From Mycobacterium sp. SM1 (GTDB lineage: Bacteria; Actinomycetota; Actinomycetes; Mycobacteriales; Mycobacteriaceae): DNA of 64,000 bases. Of this stretch, positions 1 through 9,511 are shown in pieces; the stretch's first letter is position 1, and each line of letters starts with the position of its first letter. The notes beneath the pieces were generated by a model. That model saw only the letters and a list, made by a program, of their open reading frames with translations. It was not told where the DNA came from and made no database searches. The position numbers and the translations under genes are program-made. The DNA is taken from contig NZ_JAFLNH010000001.1 in NCBI RefSeq assembly GCF_018361265.1, positions 1,178,001 to 1,242,000 on the forward strand, read 5' to 3'.

Positions 1-417
1 CTTGCCCAGCTGGAGTCGGTCACCCTGAACCGCCGCGACTTGACGGCGGCGTTTAGCTGGTCGCTTTTCAATTGGGGCGCCGATGTCGCCTGCCTCGGCT
101 TCGCCGCGTACGCCGCCGGCGGTAACGCCTCGGTGGCCGGGTTGACGGTCGCCTACGCGGCCGCCCGCGCGGTCGGCACGATCCCGCTGATGCCGGGTGG
201 CCTGCTGGTCGTCGAGGCGGTGCTGGTGCCCGGCCTGGTGTCTAGCGGCATGTCCCTACCGGACGCCGTTTCGGCCATGCTGATCTATCGGGCGATCAGT
301 TGGTTGCTCATCGCGGCTATCGGCTGGGTGGTGTTCTTCGTCATGTTCCGCACCGCCAACGAGGCCGAGCCCGACACCGAAAACGGCGGTTTGGGCCCGA
401 CGACGACGCCGAAGTAG
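1..417 (+). CDS. C-terminal part of a lysylphosphatidylglycerol-synthase-type (UPF0104) membrane protein, 5' truncated
   Basis: The reading frame is open from the first base of the window to a TAG at 415-417, so the gene starts outside. The visible 138 residues hold about three hydrophobic segments. The segment around GTIPLMPGGLLVVEAVLVPG followed by a YRAISW motif is typical of the C-terminal half of the LPG-synthase transmembrane region / UPF0104 family (flippase-like integral membrane proteins). By gene order it corresponds to M. tuberculosis Rv0204c. The last 20 or so residues are polar and probably cytosolic. The substrate cannot be told from the sequence. It is convergent with the haem-binding protein gene that follows. 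Confidence 0.75.
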   Translation, partial: LAQLESVTLNRRDLTAAFSWSLFNWGADVACLGFAAYAAGGNASVAGLTVAYAAARAVGTIPLMPGGLLVVEAVLVPGLVSSGMSLPDAVSAMLIYRAISWLLIAAIGWVVFFVMFRTANEAEPDTENGGLGPTTTPK

Positions 418-476
418 CCGATGACGCCGGAGTAAACGGCCGCACCGCTGGCCCCTCGGCCTGGCCGCGGATGGGT

Positions 477-1031
477 CTAGCCGCTAACGGCCGGCGCCGT
501 CGGCGGGGGGCCTGGAAGGGGCCCCGCCGGTACCGGCGGGGCCGGGGGCTTGGGCGCCCCGGGCGCGCTAACCGGGGTCCCGGTCGCCGGCTGCGGTGCA
601 GCGGCCGGACCGGACAAGCCGGGTGACAAACCGGGTGCCCCGCCCTGGCCTTGGGCCGCCTGCATGAAGCCGAGCACCTGCGGTATCGTGATCGCCAGGT
701 TGCACTGCGCGGACAGGCCGGTCAGTGGCTGGGAGATCGTCTGCAGATCGGTCGCCACCTTGGGGTTGGCGTCGAAGTAGTTCTTCAGCAAAGTAACGGA
801 TGGCGCACCGGCGGGCTGGCGCAAGATGGCGGTCATCGCCTGGTTGGTCTCCGGATGCGAGTCCAGATAGTCACCCGTCGACTTGGCGACCGCGCCGGCT
901 GTTTTCGCGACCTCGCTGGCGGCGCAGGGATCGGATGCCGCGCGCACCGCCGGCCCGGTGAGAGCACCGGCTGCGCCGCCACCCAGCCCCGCGGCGATCA
1001 GGATACCCAGCAACGCAGCGCTCGTCTTCAT
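477..1031 (-). CDS. Exported haem-binding protein, Rv0203-like hemophore
   Basis: 184 residues. An N-terminal signal peptide covers about residues 1-31, with a V-R-A cleavage site. It is followed by a compact helical domain (about 33-125) with two cysteines (C36, C110) that could form a disulphide. The motif Y-L-D-S-H-P-E-T-N (Y55, H59) matches the haem-contact Tyr/His of Rv0203. The tail (about 128-184) is rich in Pro, Gly and Ala and looks disordered. The ATG at 1031 is preceded by GAGGAG, so I chose it over the longer frame to 1064. Rv0203 is known to bind haem outside the cell and to pass it to MmpL3/MmpL11. The gene sits divergent from mmpL11 here, which supports the same role. The residue at the place of the third haem ligand (His89 of Rv0203) appears to be Tyr85. 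Confidence 0.8.
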   Translation of the reverse strand: MKTSAALLGILIAAGLGGGAAGALTGPAVRAASDPCAASEVAKTAGAVAKSTGDYLDSHPETNQAMTAILRQPAGAPSVTLLKNYFDANPKVATDLQTISQPLTGLSAQCNLAITIPQVLGFMQAAQGQGGAPGLSPGLSGPAAAPQPATGTPVSAPGAPKPPAPPVPAGPLPGPPPTAPAVSG

Positions 1032-1406
1032 CGATAACTCCTCACGGATGACAAATGATGACAAATGTCGGTGCTCGGCAAACGGCGGTGGTCGGATCTC
1101 CCGGTCACCCGCCCGACGCTACGCGGCGGGTCTCGTCGCCGGTAAGCTTCATCGGCAGCCGATCTCCAACCCCGCGACCGACCATGCGTCATCCTGCCAT
1201 GCTCGGCGGTGCGATCGCCACTATCGGCGGCGACGGTCGTTCCTGGGTGTGCCCGTCGTCGCGGCTGGCCCGTCGCTGTCGAGTCGTAGCAGTTCAGCGA
1301 CCGAAAAGCCGGGTTGCTGCACCCCACGCTGCGGTAGGCTCGCTGGCACGTAACACCGGAAAACGCCGAAGAAGGCCGGAGGGGGAGACCGAAAATCCAA
1401 CAGTTC
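1032..1406. other. Intergenic region between divergent hemophore gene and mmpL11
   Basis: This 375-bp stretch separates the divergent Rv0203-like gene and mmpL11 and must hold both promoters. I see no credible gene in it, no strong palindrome and no clear -10/-35 pair. A G-rich purine tract (about 1376-1390) lies some 20 bases before the mmpL11 ATG and may be part of its ribosome-binding region. Confidence 0.5.
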
Positions 1407-4382
1407 ATGATGCACCTCAGCGGCAAGCTGCGTAAACTTCGCTGGCTGGTCTTCACCGCGTGGGTGCTGGCGTTGGTGCCGGCGATCTATCTGGCGATCA
1501 CCCAGGCGGGCCACCTCACCGGCGGCGGTTTCGAGGTGACCGGGTCGCAGTCACTGCGGGTCCACGACCAGCTCGAGGAGCATTACCCCGAGCAGGGGGC
1601 TTCGCCGCTGGCGCTGGTAGCGGCGCCCCGTGCCGATGCCAGCTACCAGGACATGGCCACCGCCGTCGAGCTGCTGAAGCGGGTCGCCGGCGAGGTCCCC
1701 GGGCTGTCGGTGGTGGCTGGCCCGCCCCAGCCGGCCCCACAGCCCGACCGGCCCTACGTGGTGCCGCTGCGGTTGACGTCCGCCAGCGCCAGCGCCAGCG
1801 ACGCCGCTAAAAGGCTTCGCCAAAAGATCGGCGTTAACGGTGATCGGCCCGGACAGATCGGCAACGGGCGGGTGCGGCTGTATGTGGTCGGGCAGGGCGC
1901 GCTCAGCGCGGCCGCGGCGGCGAACACCAAACACGACATCGCCGAGGCGGAACGGTGGAACCTGCCGATCATCCTGATCGTCCTGCTTGCGGTCTTCGGC
2001 TCGCTTGCCGCAGCGGCAATACCGCTGGCCCTTGGTGTCTGCACGGTGGTGATCACCATGGGCTTGGTCTACCGGCTGTCGACCTACGTCACGATGTCGG
2101 TGTTCGTGAGCTCGACGGTGTCGATGTTCGGAATTGCGCTCGCCGTCGACTACTCCCTGTTCATTTTGATGCGCTTCCGCGAGGAGCTGCGCGTCGGGCG
2201 CCAGCCGCAGGAGGCCGTAGACGCGGCGATGGCGACCTCCGGGCTTGCGGTGGTGTTGTCCGGGATGACCGTCATCGCTTCACTCACCGGCATCTACCTG
2301 ATCGACACCCCGGCGTTGGCGTCGATGGCTACCGGCGCGATTCTCGCGGTCACGGTCGCGATGCTGACCTCGGCAACCCTGACCCCGGCGGTGCTGGCGA
2401 CGTTCGGCCGCGCGACCGCCAAGAGGGCGGCGATGCTGCGCTGGTCGCGGCGCCCGGAGAGCACCCAGTCGCGCTTTTGGGCCCGCTGGGTAGGCGGGGT
2501 GATGCACCGCCCCTGGGCGTCCGCGCTGATAGCGTCGGCATTTTTGATTGCCATGGCGGCTCCGGCGTTGTCGATGTCGCTGGGCAACAGCCTGCTGCGG
2601 CAGTTCGACTCGTCACACGAAATCCGCGCCGGGGCGGCCGCGGCGGCCCAAGCGCTCGGGCCCGGAGCACTCGGGCCGGTTCACGTGCTGGTGACGTTTC
2701 CCCACGCCGATGCGTCCTCCGCCGCGCACCGCCGGGCACTCAGCGCGATCCGCCACGAAATGGGTCGCGCTCCCAACATCGCCGCGGTGCCGCCGCCGCT
2801 GTTCGCCGACGATAACGGCAGCGCGCTGCTGAATGCGGTGCTATCGGTGGATCCCGAGGACCTGCGCGCCCGGCAAACCGTCGACTGGATGCGAGCGCAT
2901 CTACCCCAGGTGGCCGGCATCGGGTCGGCGCGGGTGGACGTGGGCGGCCCGACCGCGCTGATCAAAGACTTCGACGAGCGGGTGTCGAAAACCCAGCCCC
3001 TGGTGCTGGCTTTCGTCGCGTCGATCGCGTTCGTGATGTTGCTGATTTCCATTCGTTCGGTGTTCTTGGCGTTCAAGGGTGTCCTCATGACCGCGCTGTC
3101 GGTGGCCGCCGCCTACGGCGGCCTGGTGATGGTGTTTCAGTGGGGCTGGCTGGAAAAGCTCGGATTCACGCCCACCGGCTCGATCGACAGCACGATCCCG
3201 CCGCTGGTGCTGGCGCTGACCTTCGGTTTGTCGATGGACTACGAGATCTTCCTGCTGACCCGCATCCGGGAACGCTTCCTGCAAACCGGGAACACCCGCG
3301 ACGCGGTCGCCTGCGGTGTAAGCACCAGCGCGCGCACCATCACCAGTGCGGCGTTGATCATGATCGCGGTGTTCATCGGCTTCGCGTTCGCCGGCATGCC
3401 GCTGGTCGCCGAGCTAGGGGTCGCGAACGCCATCGCGATCGCGGTAGACGCCACCGTGGTGCGGCTGGTGCTGGTCCCTGCCCTGATGGCGATGTTCGCC
3501 CAGTGGAACTGGTGGCTGCCCCGCTGGCTGGCCCGCGTTCTGCCCTCCGTGGACTTCGAACGGCCACTGCCTGAAGTCGATCTTTGCGGTGTCACCGTCA
3601 TCCCCGACGACATCCCCGCGGCGGCGGTGCCCGGATCCGACCTGCGGGCGGTACTCAAATCGGCAGCCAAGTTCACGCGCCTGGCTCCGGACACCGTCAG
3701 CGTGGCCGACCCGCTGGCCTTCACCGGCTGCCTACCCCGCGGGGATCCGCAACGCCGGGTCACCAGCGGCGACGAGTCCCCGACACAGCGGACAGCGCTG
3801 GCCCAGGCGGCGACCGGCGACGGCCATTATCTGGCCAGAAAGCTCGTCGGTGGTTTGCCGCACCGCAATGGTCGTGCCAATCCGCGGACCGTCGGGCCGC
3901 TTCATCCGGTCACCCTGTGGCGGGGACGGCTATCCGTCGCCCTCGACGCGCTGCAGACCGGGGCTGCCGGTCCGGGCGTTGCGGTCCCGGCGTACACGCG
4001 GCGCAGTCCGGTGGAAACCACCAACGTCCAGCTGCCCACCGGTGATCGGTTACAGATCCCGACCTGCGCCGAAACGCTGCGATTCAAGGCCTACCTGATC
4101 ATGTGCCGCAACAGCAGCCGTGACTATGCGGAATTTGCCGAGTTGGTTGATGCGGTGGAACCCGAAACCGCCGCGGCGGTGCTGGCCGGAATGGATAGGT
4201 ATTACGGTTGTCAACCATCCCGGCAGCGATGGATCGCCACCCAACTGGTTCGCCGGCTCGCGGATCCACATCCGTCTGCGGTCGATGATGAGCCGTGGTC
4301 CCCCTCGGACGCGGCAGACTGGGAGGAAGTCAGGCGGCGCTGCCTATCGGTGGCCGTGGCGATGCTGGAGGAGGCGAGGTGA
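1407..4382 (+). CDS. mmpL11: MmpL11, RND-family lipid exporter
   Basis: 991 residues, against 966 in M. tuberculosis. The architecture is that of an MmpL transporter: one N-terminal membrane helix (about 12-31), a first periplasmic porter domain (about 32-185), a block of five helices (about 186-335), a second porter domain, then a second five-helix block. The proton-relay motifs are visible: GIALAVDYSLF in the first block and FGLSMDYEIFL in the second. A cytosolic C-terminal domain of about 270 residues follows and closely matches MmpL11. MmpL11 exports monomeromycolyl diacylglycerol and mycolate wax esters and has been implicated in haem uptake with Rv0203. Two ATG codons lie in tandem at 1407 and 1410. 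The next gene starts two bases after the stop, so the two are probably cotranscribed. Confidence 0.95.
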   Translation: MMHLSGKLRKLRWLVFTAWVLALVPAIYLAITQAGHLTGGGFEVTGSQSLRVHDQLEEHYPEQGASPLALVAAPRADASYQDMATAVELLKRVAGEVPGLSVVAGPPQPAPQPDRPYVVPLRLTSASASASDAAKRLRQKIGVNGDRPGQIGNGRVRLYVVGQGALSAAAAANTKHDIAEAERWNLPIILIVLLAVFGSLAAAAIPLALGVCTVVITMGLVYRLSTYVTMSVFVSSTVSMFGIALAVDYSLFILMRFREELRVGRQPQEAVDAAMATSGLAVVLSGMTVIASLTGIYLIDTPALASMATGAILAVTVAMLTSATLTPAVLATFGRATAKRAAMLRWSRRPESTQSRFWARWVGGVMHRPWASALIASAFLIAMAAPALSMSLGNSLLRQFDSSHEIRAGAAAAAQALGPGALGPVHVLVTFPHADASSAAHRRALSAIRHEMGRAPNIAAVPPPLFADDNGSALLNAVLSVDPEDLRARQTVDWMRAHLPQVAGIGSARVDVGGPTALIKDFDERVSKTQPLVLAFVASIAFVMLLISIRSVFLAFKGVLMTALSVAAAYGGLVMVFQWGWLEKLGFTPTGSIDSTIPPLVLALTFGLSMDYEIFLLTRIRERFLQTGNTRDAVACGVSTSARTITSAALIMIAVFIGFAFAGMPLVAELGVANAIAIAVDATVVRLVLVPALMAMFAQWNWWLPRWLARVLPSVDFERPLPEVDLCGVTVIPDDIPAAAVPGSDLRAVLKSAAKFTRLAPDTVSVADPLAFTGCLPRGDPQRRVTSGDESPTQRTALAQAATGDGHYLARKLVGGLPHRNGRANPRTVGPLHPVTLWRGRLSVALDALQTGAAGPGVAVPAYTRRSPVETTNVQLPTGDRLQIPTCAETLRFKAYLIMCRNSSRDYAEFAELVDAVEPETAAAVLAGMDRYYGCQPSRQRWIATQLVRRLADPHPSAVDDEPWSPSDAADWEEVRRRCLSVAVAMLEEAR

Positions 4383-4383
4383 G

Positions 4384-4968
4384 GTGACGTTGGCGGCGGA
4401 CCGGCGCTCCGGGTCCCTCCCCCGGCCGTCTGCGGCGGACCGGCGGCCCTCGCCGGGTGCTCAGCCGCCGCCGGCGGGCCCACCCGTTGAAGCGATGCCC
4501 CACCCATCCAGCGCCCCACCACCGGGCGATGCCAGCCAGCCCGTCGAACTCTGGTCGACGGCCGCTATCCGCTCGGCGTTGGACGGCGGGGACATCACGA
4601 CCTGGAAACACATCGCCGCGGCCCTTAAACGCGACCCCTACGGGCGGACCGCCCGCCAAGTCGAGGAGATCCTGGAAGGCAGCCGGCCGTACGGCATTTC
4701 CAAGGCGCTGCAGGAGGTGCTCGAGCGCGCCCGCGCCCACCTGGAGGCCGACGAACGCGCGGAGGTGGCCCGCCATGTGCGGCTGCTGATGGCACGATCC
4801 GGCTTGGGCCAGCAGGAGTTCGCGTCTCGTATCGGCGTGCTCCCGGAAGAGTTGGCCGCTTACCTCAACGCCGAAGTCAGCCCATCGGCGTCGCTGATGA
4901 TCCGGATGCGTCGCCTGTCCGACCGATTCGTCAAAGTCAGGTCCCGCCGTTCCGGCGGCGACGCCTGA
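4384..4968 (+). CDS. HTH-type protein downstream of mmpL11 (Rv0201c-like)
   Basis: 194 residues from a GTG at 4384 that lies two bases after the mmpL11 stop and about 11 bases after a GGAGG stretch. An ATG at 4495 would give 157 residues and is a real alternative. The first 50 or so residues are Pro/Arg-rich and unlike a folded domain. Residues about 55-115 are helical and charged. The C-terminal part (about 135-190, with LLMARSGLGQQEFASRIGVL) reads as an XRE-type helix-turn-helix. Coupling to mmpL11 is conserved in M. tuberculosis (Rv0202c-Rv0201c). A role as a regulator of the transporter is inference. Confidence 0.75.
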   Translation: MTLAADRRSGSLPRPSAADRRPSPGAQPPPAGPPVEAMPHPSSAPPPGDASQPVELWSTAAIRSALDGGDITTWKHIAAALKRDPYGRTARQVEEILEGSRPYGISKALQEVLERARAHLEADERAEVARHVRLLMARSGLGQQEFASRIGVLPEELAAYLNAEVSPSASLMIRMRRLSDRFVKVRSRRSGGDA

Positions 4969-4995
4969 GCTGATCGGCGCGCAGCGTCGCTGGCC

Positions 4996-5054
4996 CGGTC
5001 AGCGTGGCCGGTTAGCGTTCGGCGGTTTAGCGTTCGGCCGGTTTAGCGTTCGCC
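4996..5054. repeat. Short tandem repeat, about 15 bp x 3-4
   Basis: Three near-identical copies of GGTTTAGCGTTCGGC lie head to tail: 5010-5023 (one base short), 5024-5039 and 5040-5054. A decayed copy (GGTCAGCGTGGCC) sits just before, at 4996-5008. The array fills the gap between the convergent HTH gene and omamB. It has no hairpin of note and no coding sense. Confidence 0.7.
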
Positions 5055-5066
5055 ATCAACGGGTCA

Positions 5067-5756
5067 CTAACGGGTATTGATCGGCGACACGTCGAGGACC
5101 AGCCAGTGGCCGCTGCGTTTGGTCAGTGCCACCCGCAGCGCCAGCACCGCCCGGCTGGGCTGCTGGCCCGGCGTGTCCTGGGTGGAGCGCAGGATCACCG
5201 CCACACTGGCCGCCGACGGCCCGATCGCCTCCACGCCGGCGGCCAGCGTCTGCGCCTGCGCGGTGACATCGCGGTGGGCGAGATCCGCCGTGGACTTGGC
5301 GAATTGGTCTTTGAATGCGGTCGCCTGCTCCGGAGCCATCAGTGCCGCAGCCCGGTCGATGGAGGCCATCGGATCGTGTGGGGAGAACGTCGCCGTCGCC
5401 TCGGCCATACCGGAGGCGATCCGCACGACCTCTTGCGAGTCGCTCTTCAGCTCGCGGTCGGGTATCGACCAGCGGCTATACCCGGTCCACACCGCCGCCA
5501 CCAGGGCGGCCGCGCAAACCGCGACGACCGCCAGGCGCAGCCCGGGTGCATCGTCATCGGTGCCGAGGGTCACCGAATCACGGCGCAACAGCAGGAAGTT
5601 GACTACCATGCCCTCCACGATCAGCAGCACCAGCACCGAGCACACCGCCACCCACCACCGCGGCCAGCCGAGGACCACGCCAATCATCAGCAGCGCGGCG
5701 ACGGCGCCCAGTGGTGCCGCGAGGTCGAACGCCACTACCCGCCACAGGTTTCTCAT
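5067..5756 (-). CDS. omamB: OmamB-like orphan Mce-associated membrane protein
   Basis: 229 residues. Three hydrophobic segments (about 12-31, 34-57 and 73-96) are followed by a soluble C-terminal domain with the weak NTF2-like pattern seen in Mce-associated proteins, ending in WLVLDVSPINTR. It is the counterpart of Rv0200 (OmamB). Its ATG overlaps the stop of omamA by four bases (5753-5756), so the two are translationally coupled, with omamA first. Proteins of this class stabilise or assist Mce lipid importers. The mce1 operon lies further along in this window. Confidence 0.8.
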   Translation of the reverse strand: MRNLWRVVAFDLAAPLGAVAALLMIGVVLGWPRWWVAVCSVLVLLIVEGMVVNFLLLRRDSVTLGTDDDAPGLRLAVVAVCAAALVAAVWTGYSRWSIPDRELKSDSQEVVRIASGMAEATATFSPHDPMASIDRAAALMAPEQATAFKDQFAKSTADLAHRDVTAQAQTLAAGVEAIGPSAASVAVILRSTQDTPGQQPSRAVLALRVALTKRSGHWLVLDVSPINTR

Positions 5757-6367
5757 CGGATGGACCCGACCCGCGAGATCATCAGTTTGCCGTCGACATC
5801 GGAGACGTCCAGGCGCAGATTCCAGCGCACCGTCTGTGGCTTACCGCCGGCGTTTTCGGCGACCGATGTGGCGACCACCATGACGGTGTCGGTGCGGGTG
5901 GCGAGCGCGCGCGGCAGCGGATCCGAGGTGGGCCGGCCGGTGTCCGGCTGGGCGCCCGGATCGCGGCGCACCGATTCGATCGCCACCGCCTCGATGCGGC
6001 CGGTGCTGCGCGCCTTCAGCCGCTGCACCACCTGCCGGTAGGGCGCCATCACGGCATCGAAATCGACGTTGAGCTCGCCGACGGTTTCGTCGTGCAAGCG
6101 CCGCAGGCTGGCGTCGACGTTGTCGGTGTTCATATTGATCAGCACGCCCGTCCACTCGGCGGCGGTCCGCAGCACCCGGCTCTGGTAATGGCGCTCGCCG
6201 ACGTCGTCCCGGTGCGCCAGCCAGATGACCACGGCCAGCGCGACCGCCCCGGCCGACAGCACTCCCAAAGCGGCAGACGCGATTCCATAGGCCGAGAAGA
6301 CCCGGCCGTTCGGGGGCGCAACGGCGTCGCGGTCGTCCGGTGACTCGGTGGGCCCCGTCTCTGGCAT
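5753..6367 (-). CDS. omamA: OmamA-like orphan Mce-associated membrane protein
   Basis: 204 residues starting at the ATG at 6367; the upstream in-frame stretch is Arg-rich and unlike a protein. One membrane helix (about 28-50) is followed by an extracytoplasmic domain rich in alpha/beta pattern. It matches Rv0199 (OmamA), which in M. tuberculosis stabilises the Mce1 and Mce4 transporters. The start codon lies 94 bases from the divergent zmp1 start, so the promoters of both genes are packed into this short gap. The gene is first in a two-gene unit with omamB. Confidence 0.85.
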   Translation of the reverse strand: MPETGPTESPDDRDAVAPPNGRVFSAYGIASAALGVLSAGAVALAVVIWLAHRDDVGERHYQSRVLRTAAEWTGVLINMNTDNVDASLRRLHDETVGELNVDFDAVMAPYRQVVQRLKARSTGRIEAVAIESVRRDPGAQPDTGRPTSDPLPRALATRTDTVMVVATSVAENAGGKPQTVRWNLRLDVSDVDGKLMISRVGSIR

Positions 6368-6461
6368 GGCCGTGAGGGTACCCGGCCCCGGGCAGTGGTT
6401 TCGACCCCGGCGGCGACCACCGCGGCGGTGCCCGCGCCGCCGCACATGCGAGGATGGCGAC

Positions 6462-8456
6462 GTGACGGCACCAGCCCTGCGATCCGGTATCGACCTGAGC
6501 CATCTCGACGCTGACATCCGCCCCCAAGACGACTTGTTCGGGCACGTCAATGGCCGCTGGCTGGCGGACTACGCCATACCCGCCGACCGCGCGACCGACG
6601 GCGCCTTCCGGGCCCTGTTCGACCGCGCCGAAGCCCACGTACGGGATCTGCTTACCGAGGCCAGCGAAACCGCGGCGCCGGCGGGAACCGATGAGCAGCG
6701 CATCGGCGACTTGTACGCCAGCTTCCTCGACGAAGACACCGTCGAGCGCCGGGGTGTGCAGCCGCTGCTCGACGAGTTAGCCCTGATCGACGCCGCCGCC
6801 GATCCCGCCGGCCTGGCGACGGTCATGGGCGTGCTGCAACGCGCCGGGGTCGGCGGCGGCGTCGGGGTGTACGTCGACACCGATGCCAAGGACTCAACGC
6901 GCTATCTCGTCAACCTCACCCAGTCCGGCATCGGCTTGCCCGACGAGTCCTACTACCGCGACGAGCAGCACGCCGACGTGCTGGCGGCCTACCCGGGTCA
7001 CATCGCCCGGATGTTCGCCCTGGTGTATGGGGGAGCGCCCGCGGACCACGCCCACACCGCGGCGCGGATCGTGGCGCTGGAGACCAAGATCGCGGCCGCG
7101 CACTGGGACGTCGTCAAGCGTCGCGACGCCGATCTCGCCTACAACCTGCGTACTTTTGCAGAGCTGCAGGCCGCGGCGGTGGGTTTCGACTGGGCCGGCT
7201 GGGTGCATGCGCTGGGCAGTTCGCCGGAGTCGGCCGCGGAGCTGGTGGCGCGCCAGCCCGACTACCTGAGCGCGTTCGCCCGGCTGTGGGGCAGCGAACA
7301 CCTCGACGACTGGAAACACTGGGCGCGCTGGCGGGTGATCCACGCCCGCGCCGCATGGTTGACCAGCGATTTGGTCGCCGAGGACTTCGCGTTCTACGGC
7401 CGGCTGCTCACCGGCGCCGAGCAGATCCGCGAGCGCTGGAAGCGGGGCGTGTCCCTGGTGGAGCGGCTGATGGGCGATGCCGTCGGAAGGCTTTACGTCG
7501 CGCGGCATTTCCCGCCCCACGCCAAAGCCCGCATCGACGCCCTGGTGGACAACCTGCTCAAGGCCTACCGGATCAGCATCGGCGCTCTGGACTGGATGAC
7601 GCCGCAGACCCGGGAGCGGGCGCTGGCCAAGCTGGACAAGTTCACCGCCAAGGTCGGCTACCCGAGGAAGTGGCGGGACTACTCCACGCTGGTGATCGAC
7701 CGCGGCGACCTGTACGGCAACTACCAACGCGGCTACGCGGTCAACTACGATCGCGAGCTGGCCAAGCTCGGCGGACCCGTCGATCGCGACGAGTGGTTTA
7801 TGACCCCGCAGACGGTCAATGCCTACTACAACCCGGGGATGAACGAAATCGTTTTCCCGGCAGCGATTTTGCAACCACCCTTCTTCGATCCCGAGGCGGA
7901 TGACGCCGCCAACTACGGCGGTATCGGAGCGGTGATCGGCCACGAGATCGGCCACGGCTTCGACGACCAGGGTGCCAAATTCGACGGGGACGGCAACCTG
8001 GTCGACTGGTGGACCGAGGAGGACCGCGCCGAGTTCGCCGCCCGCACCAAGGCGCTCATCGAGCAGTACGACGCCTACATCCCCAGAGACCTTGTGGGCC
8101 AACCCGACCCGCCTCATGTCCAAGGTGCGTTCACGGTAGGGGAGAACATCGGGGACCTGGGCGGGTTGTCCATCGCGCTGCTGGCCTACCAGGTGTCGCT
8201 GGGCGGCCGGCCGGCCCCGGTTATCGACGGCCTGAGTGGGGTGCAGCGGGTGTTCTTCGGCTGGGCCCAGGTGTGGCGCGCCAAATCACGTGCGGCTGAG
8301 GCGATCCGCCGGCTGGCGGTGGATCCGCACGCGCCGCCGGAATTCCGGTGCAACGGCGTGATCCGCAACATCGACGCCTTCTATGACGCCTTTGGTGTCA
8401 GCCCAGGCGACCGGCTCTACCTGGAGCCACAGCGGCGGGTCAAGATTTGGAACTAG
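6462..8456 (+). CDS. zmp1: Zmp1, neprilysin-family (M13) zinc metalloprotease
   Basis: 664 residues from a GTG at 6462 with an AGGATGG ribosome-binding stretch in front (663 in M. tuberculosis Rv0198c). The protein has the M13 N-terminal domain (about 1-400) and the C-terminal catalytic domain. The zinc site is complete: HEIGH with H494, E495 and H498, the third ligand E561 in GENIGDLGG, and the substrate-binding NAYYNP motif upstream. It ends with the family's C-terminal tryptophan two residues from the end (KIWN). There is no signal peptide in the chosen frame, as in Zmp1, which is nevertheless found outside the cell. Zmp1 is linked to interference with phagosome maturation. It is divergent from omamA. 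Confidence 0.95.
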   Translation: MTAPALRSGIDLSHLDADIRPQDDLFGHVNGRWLADYAIPADRATDGAFRALFDRAEAHVRDLLTEASETAAPAGTDEQRIGDLYASFLDEDTVERRGVQPLLDELALIDAAADPAGLATVMGVLQRAGVGGGVGVYVDTDAKDSTRYLVNLTQSGIGLPDESYYRDEQHADVLAAYPGHIARMFALVYGGAPADHAHTAARIVALETKIAAAHWDVVKRRDADLAYNLRTFAELQAAAVGFDWAGWVHALGSSPESAAELVARQPDYLSAFARLWGSEHLDDWKHWARWRVIHARAAWLTSDLVAEDFAFYGRLLTGAEQIRERWKRGVSLVERLMGDAVGRLYVARHFPPHAKARIDALVDNLLKAYRISIGALDWMTPQTRERALAKLDKFTAKVGYPRKWRDYSTLVIDRGDLYGNYQRGYAVNYDRELAKLGGPVDRDEWFMTPQTVNAYYNPGMNEIVFPAAILQPPFFDPEADDAANYGGIGAVIGHEIGHGFDDQGAKFDGDGNLVDWWTEEDRAEFAARTKALIEQYDAYIPRDLVGQPDPPHVQGAFTVGENIGDLGGLSIALLAYQVSLGGRPAPVIDGLSGVQRVFFGWAQVWRAKSRAAEAIRRLAVDPHAPPEFRCNGVIRNIDAFYDAFGVSPGDRLYLEPQRRVKIWN

Positions 8457-8536
8457 CCGTCGCCGAACGTGCAACCAGCGGCGCATTGCCCGGCTAACAT
8501 GACCGCTGGTCGCACCCTCGGCGCGGTGTTAGCGGG

Positions 8537-9511
8537 TCACATCTGCCAGTCGTTGGATCCGTCGTTTTTCGAATAGGTGCCCACGGAGTTCTTCACCACG
8601 ATGGGGTCACCGGCACCGAAGTTGTCGTAGAACCACTTCGCGTTGGAGGGGCTGATGTTGATGCAGCCATGGCTGACGTCGCGGTAGCCCTGATCCGACA
8701 CCGACCATGGCGCGCTGTGCACGAAATCGCCGCTGTTGTCGAAGCGGACGGCATCGGTAACCGTCACCTTATAGCCCCAAGCGGAGTCGACCGGAACCCC
8801 GTATGTCGAGGAGTCCATCACCACCGTCGGCATCTTCTCTTGAACGTAGTAAATGCCGTTGGGGGTTTGATGGTTGCCCGCCGCCATGCCCATCGACATG
8901 GGGATGGTTTTCTCCACCTTCCCGTTGCGGGTGACGGTCAGCTGATGGGTCGCATCGTCGGCGGTCGCCACCAGCGCGTCCCCGGTCCGGAAACTCGACG
9001 TGGTGCCGGCCGCATCGATTTTGACCACGGTGTTGGCCGGCCAGAAGCTGAACGGACGCCACCGCACCTGGGTCGGGGTCAGCCAGTAGAACTTGCCGGG
9101 AACCGGCGGGTCCGACGAGATGTGAATCGCCTGCTCGGCCATCGGCCGGTCTGCGATGGGCCGCTGAAAGTTGATGATGATCGGCTGGGCCACCCCGACC
9201 GTCGAGCCGTTGACCGGGTTGAACGTCGGCGGCAGAAACGGTGGCTCGCCGACGAAGGGCGCCGGGTTTTGTCCGGCGACGGGGCCCACGGGCGCCGCGG
9301 CAGCCTGGAGGGGCGCCGGAGAGCTTTCCGACGGGTCAGGTGCCGGCGCCGGCGGGCCCGCGGGTGGGGCGTCCGCCGCCGACGGCTCACCGGGGAGCGG
9401 CTGGTCGGGGTCGGCCGTGGCCGGCCCGCTGACCAATGTCAGCCCGAGCGCCAGGCCGGCCGTGCTGAGAGCCGCGAGAAGCGTCCCCCTCGTCGATCGC
9501 GACATCTGCAT
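8537..9511 (-). CDS. L,D-transpeptidase with YkuD catalytic domain (Rv0192/LdtMt4-like)
   Basis: 324 residues. A signal peptide (about 1-33) is followed by a Pro/Ala-rich linker (about 34-95), an Ig-like domain (about 96-170) and a YkuD domain (about 175-315). The catalytic motif is intact: S280-H281-G282-C283, with the upstream HSAPWS histidine. These enzymes make 3-3 cross-links in peptidoglycan outside the membrane. The layout matches Rv0192. An in-frame ATG two codons downstream (9505) is an equally good start. In M. tuberculosis Rv0193c-Rv0197 lie between this gene and zmp1; here they are absent and the two genes are convergent, 80 bp apart. Confidence 0.9.
   Translation of the reverse strand: MQMSRSTRGTLLAALSTAGLALGLTLVSGPATADPDQPLPGEPSAADAPPAGPPAPAPDPSESSPAPLQAAAAPVGPVAGQNPAPFVGEPPFLPPTFNPVNGSTVGVAQPIIINFQRPIADRPMAEQAIHISSDPPVPGKFYWLTPTQVRWRPFSFWPANTVVKIDAAGTTSSFRTGDALVATADDATHQLTVTRNGKVEKTIPMSMGMAAGNHQTPNGIYYVQEKMPTVVMDSSTYGVPVDSAWGYKVTVTDAVRFDNSGDFVHSAPWSVSDQGYRDVSHGCINISPSNAKWFYDNFGAGDPIVVKNSVGTYSKNDGSNDWQM

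Noticed and set aside
6894..8123. 409-codon open frame on the strand opposite zmp1
   Set aside because: It lies wholly inside zmp1, whose catalytic motifs are intact, and its product has no domain. Long antisense frames are expected in GC-rich coding DNA.
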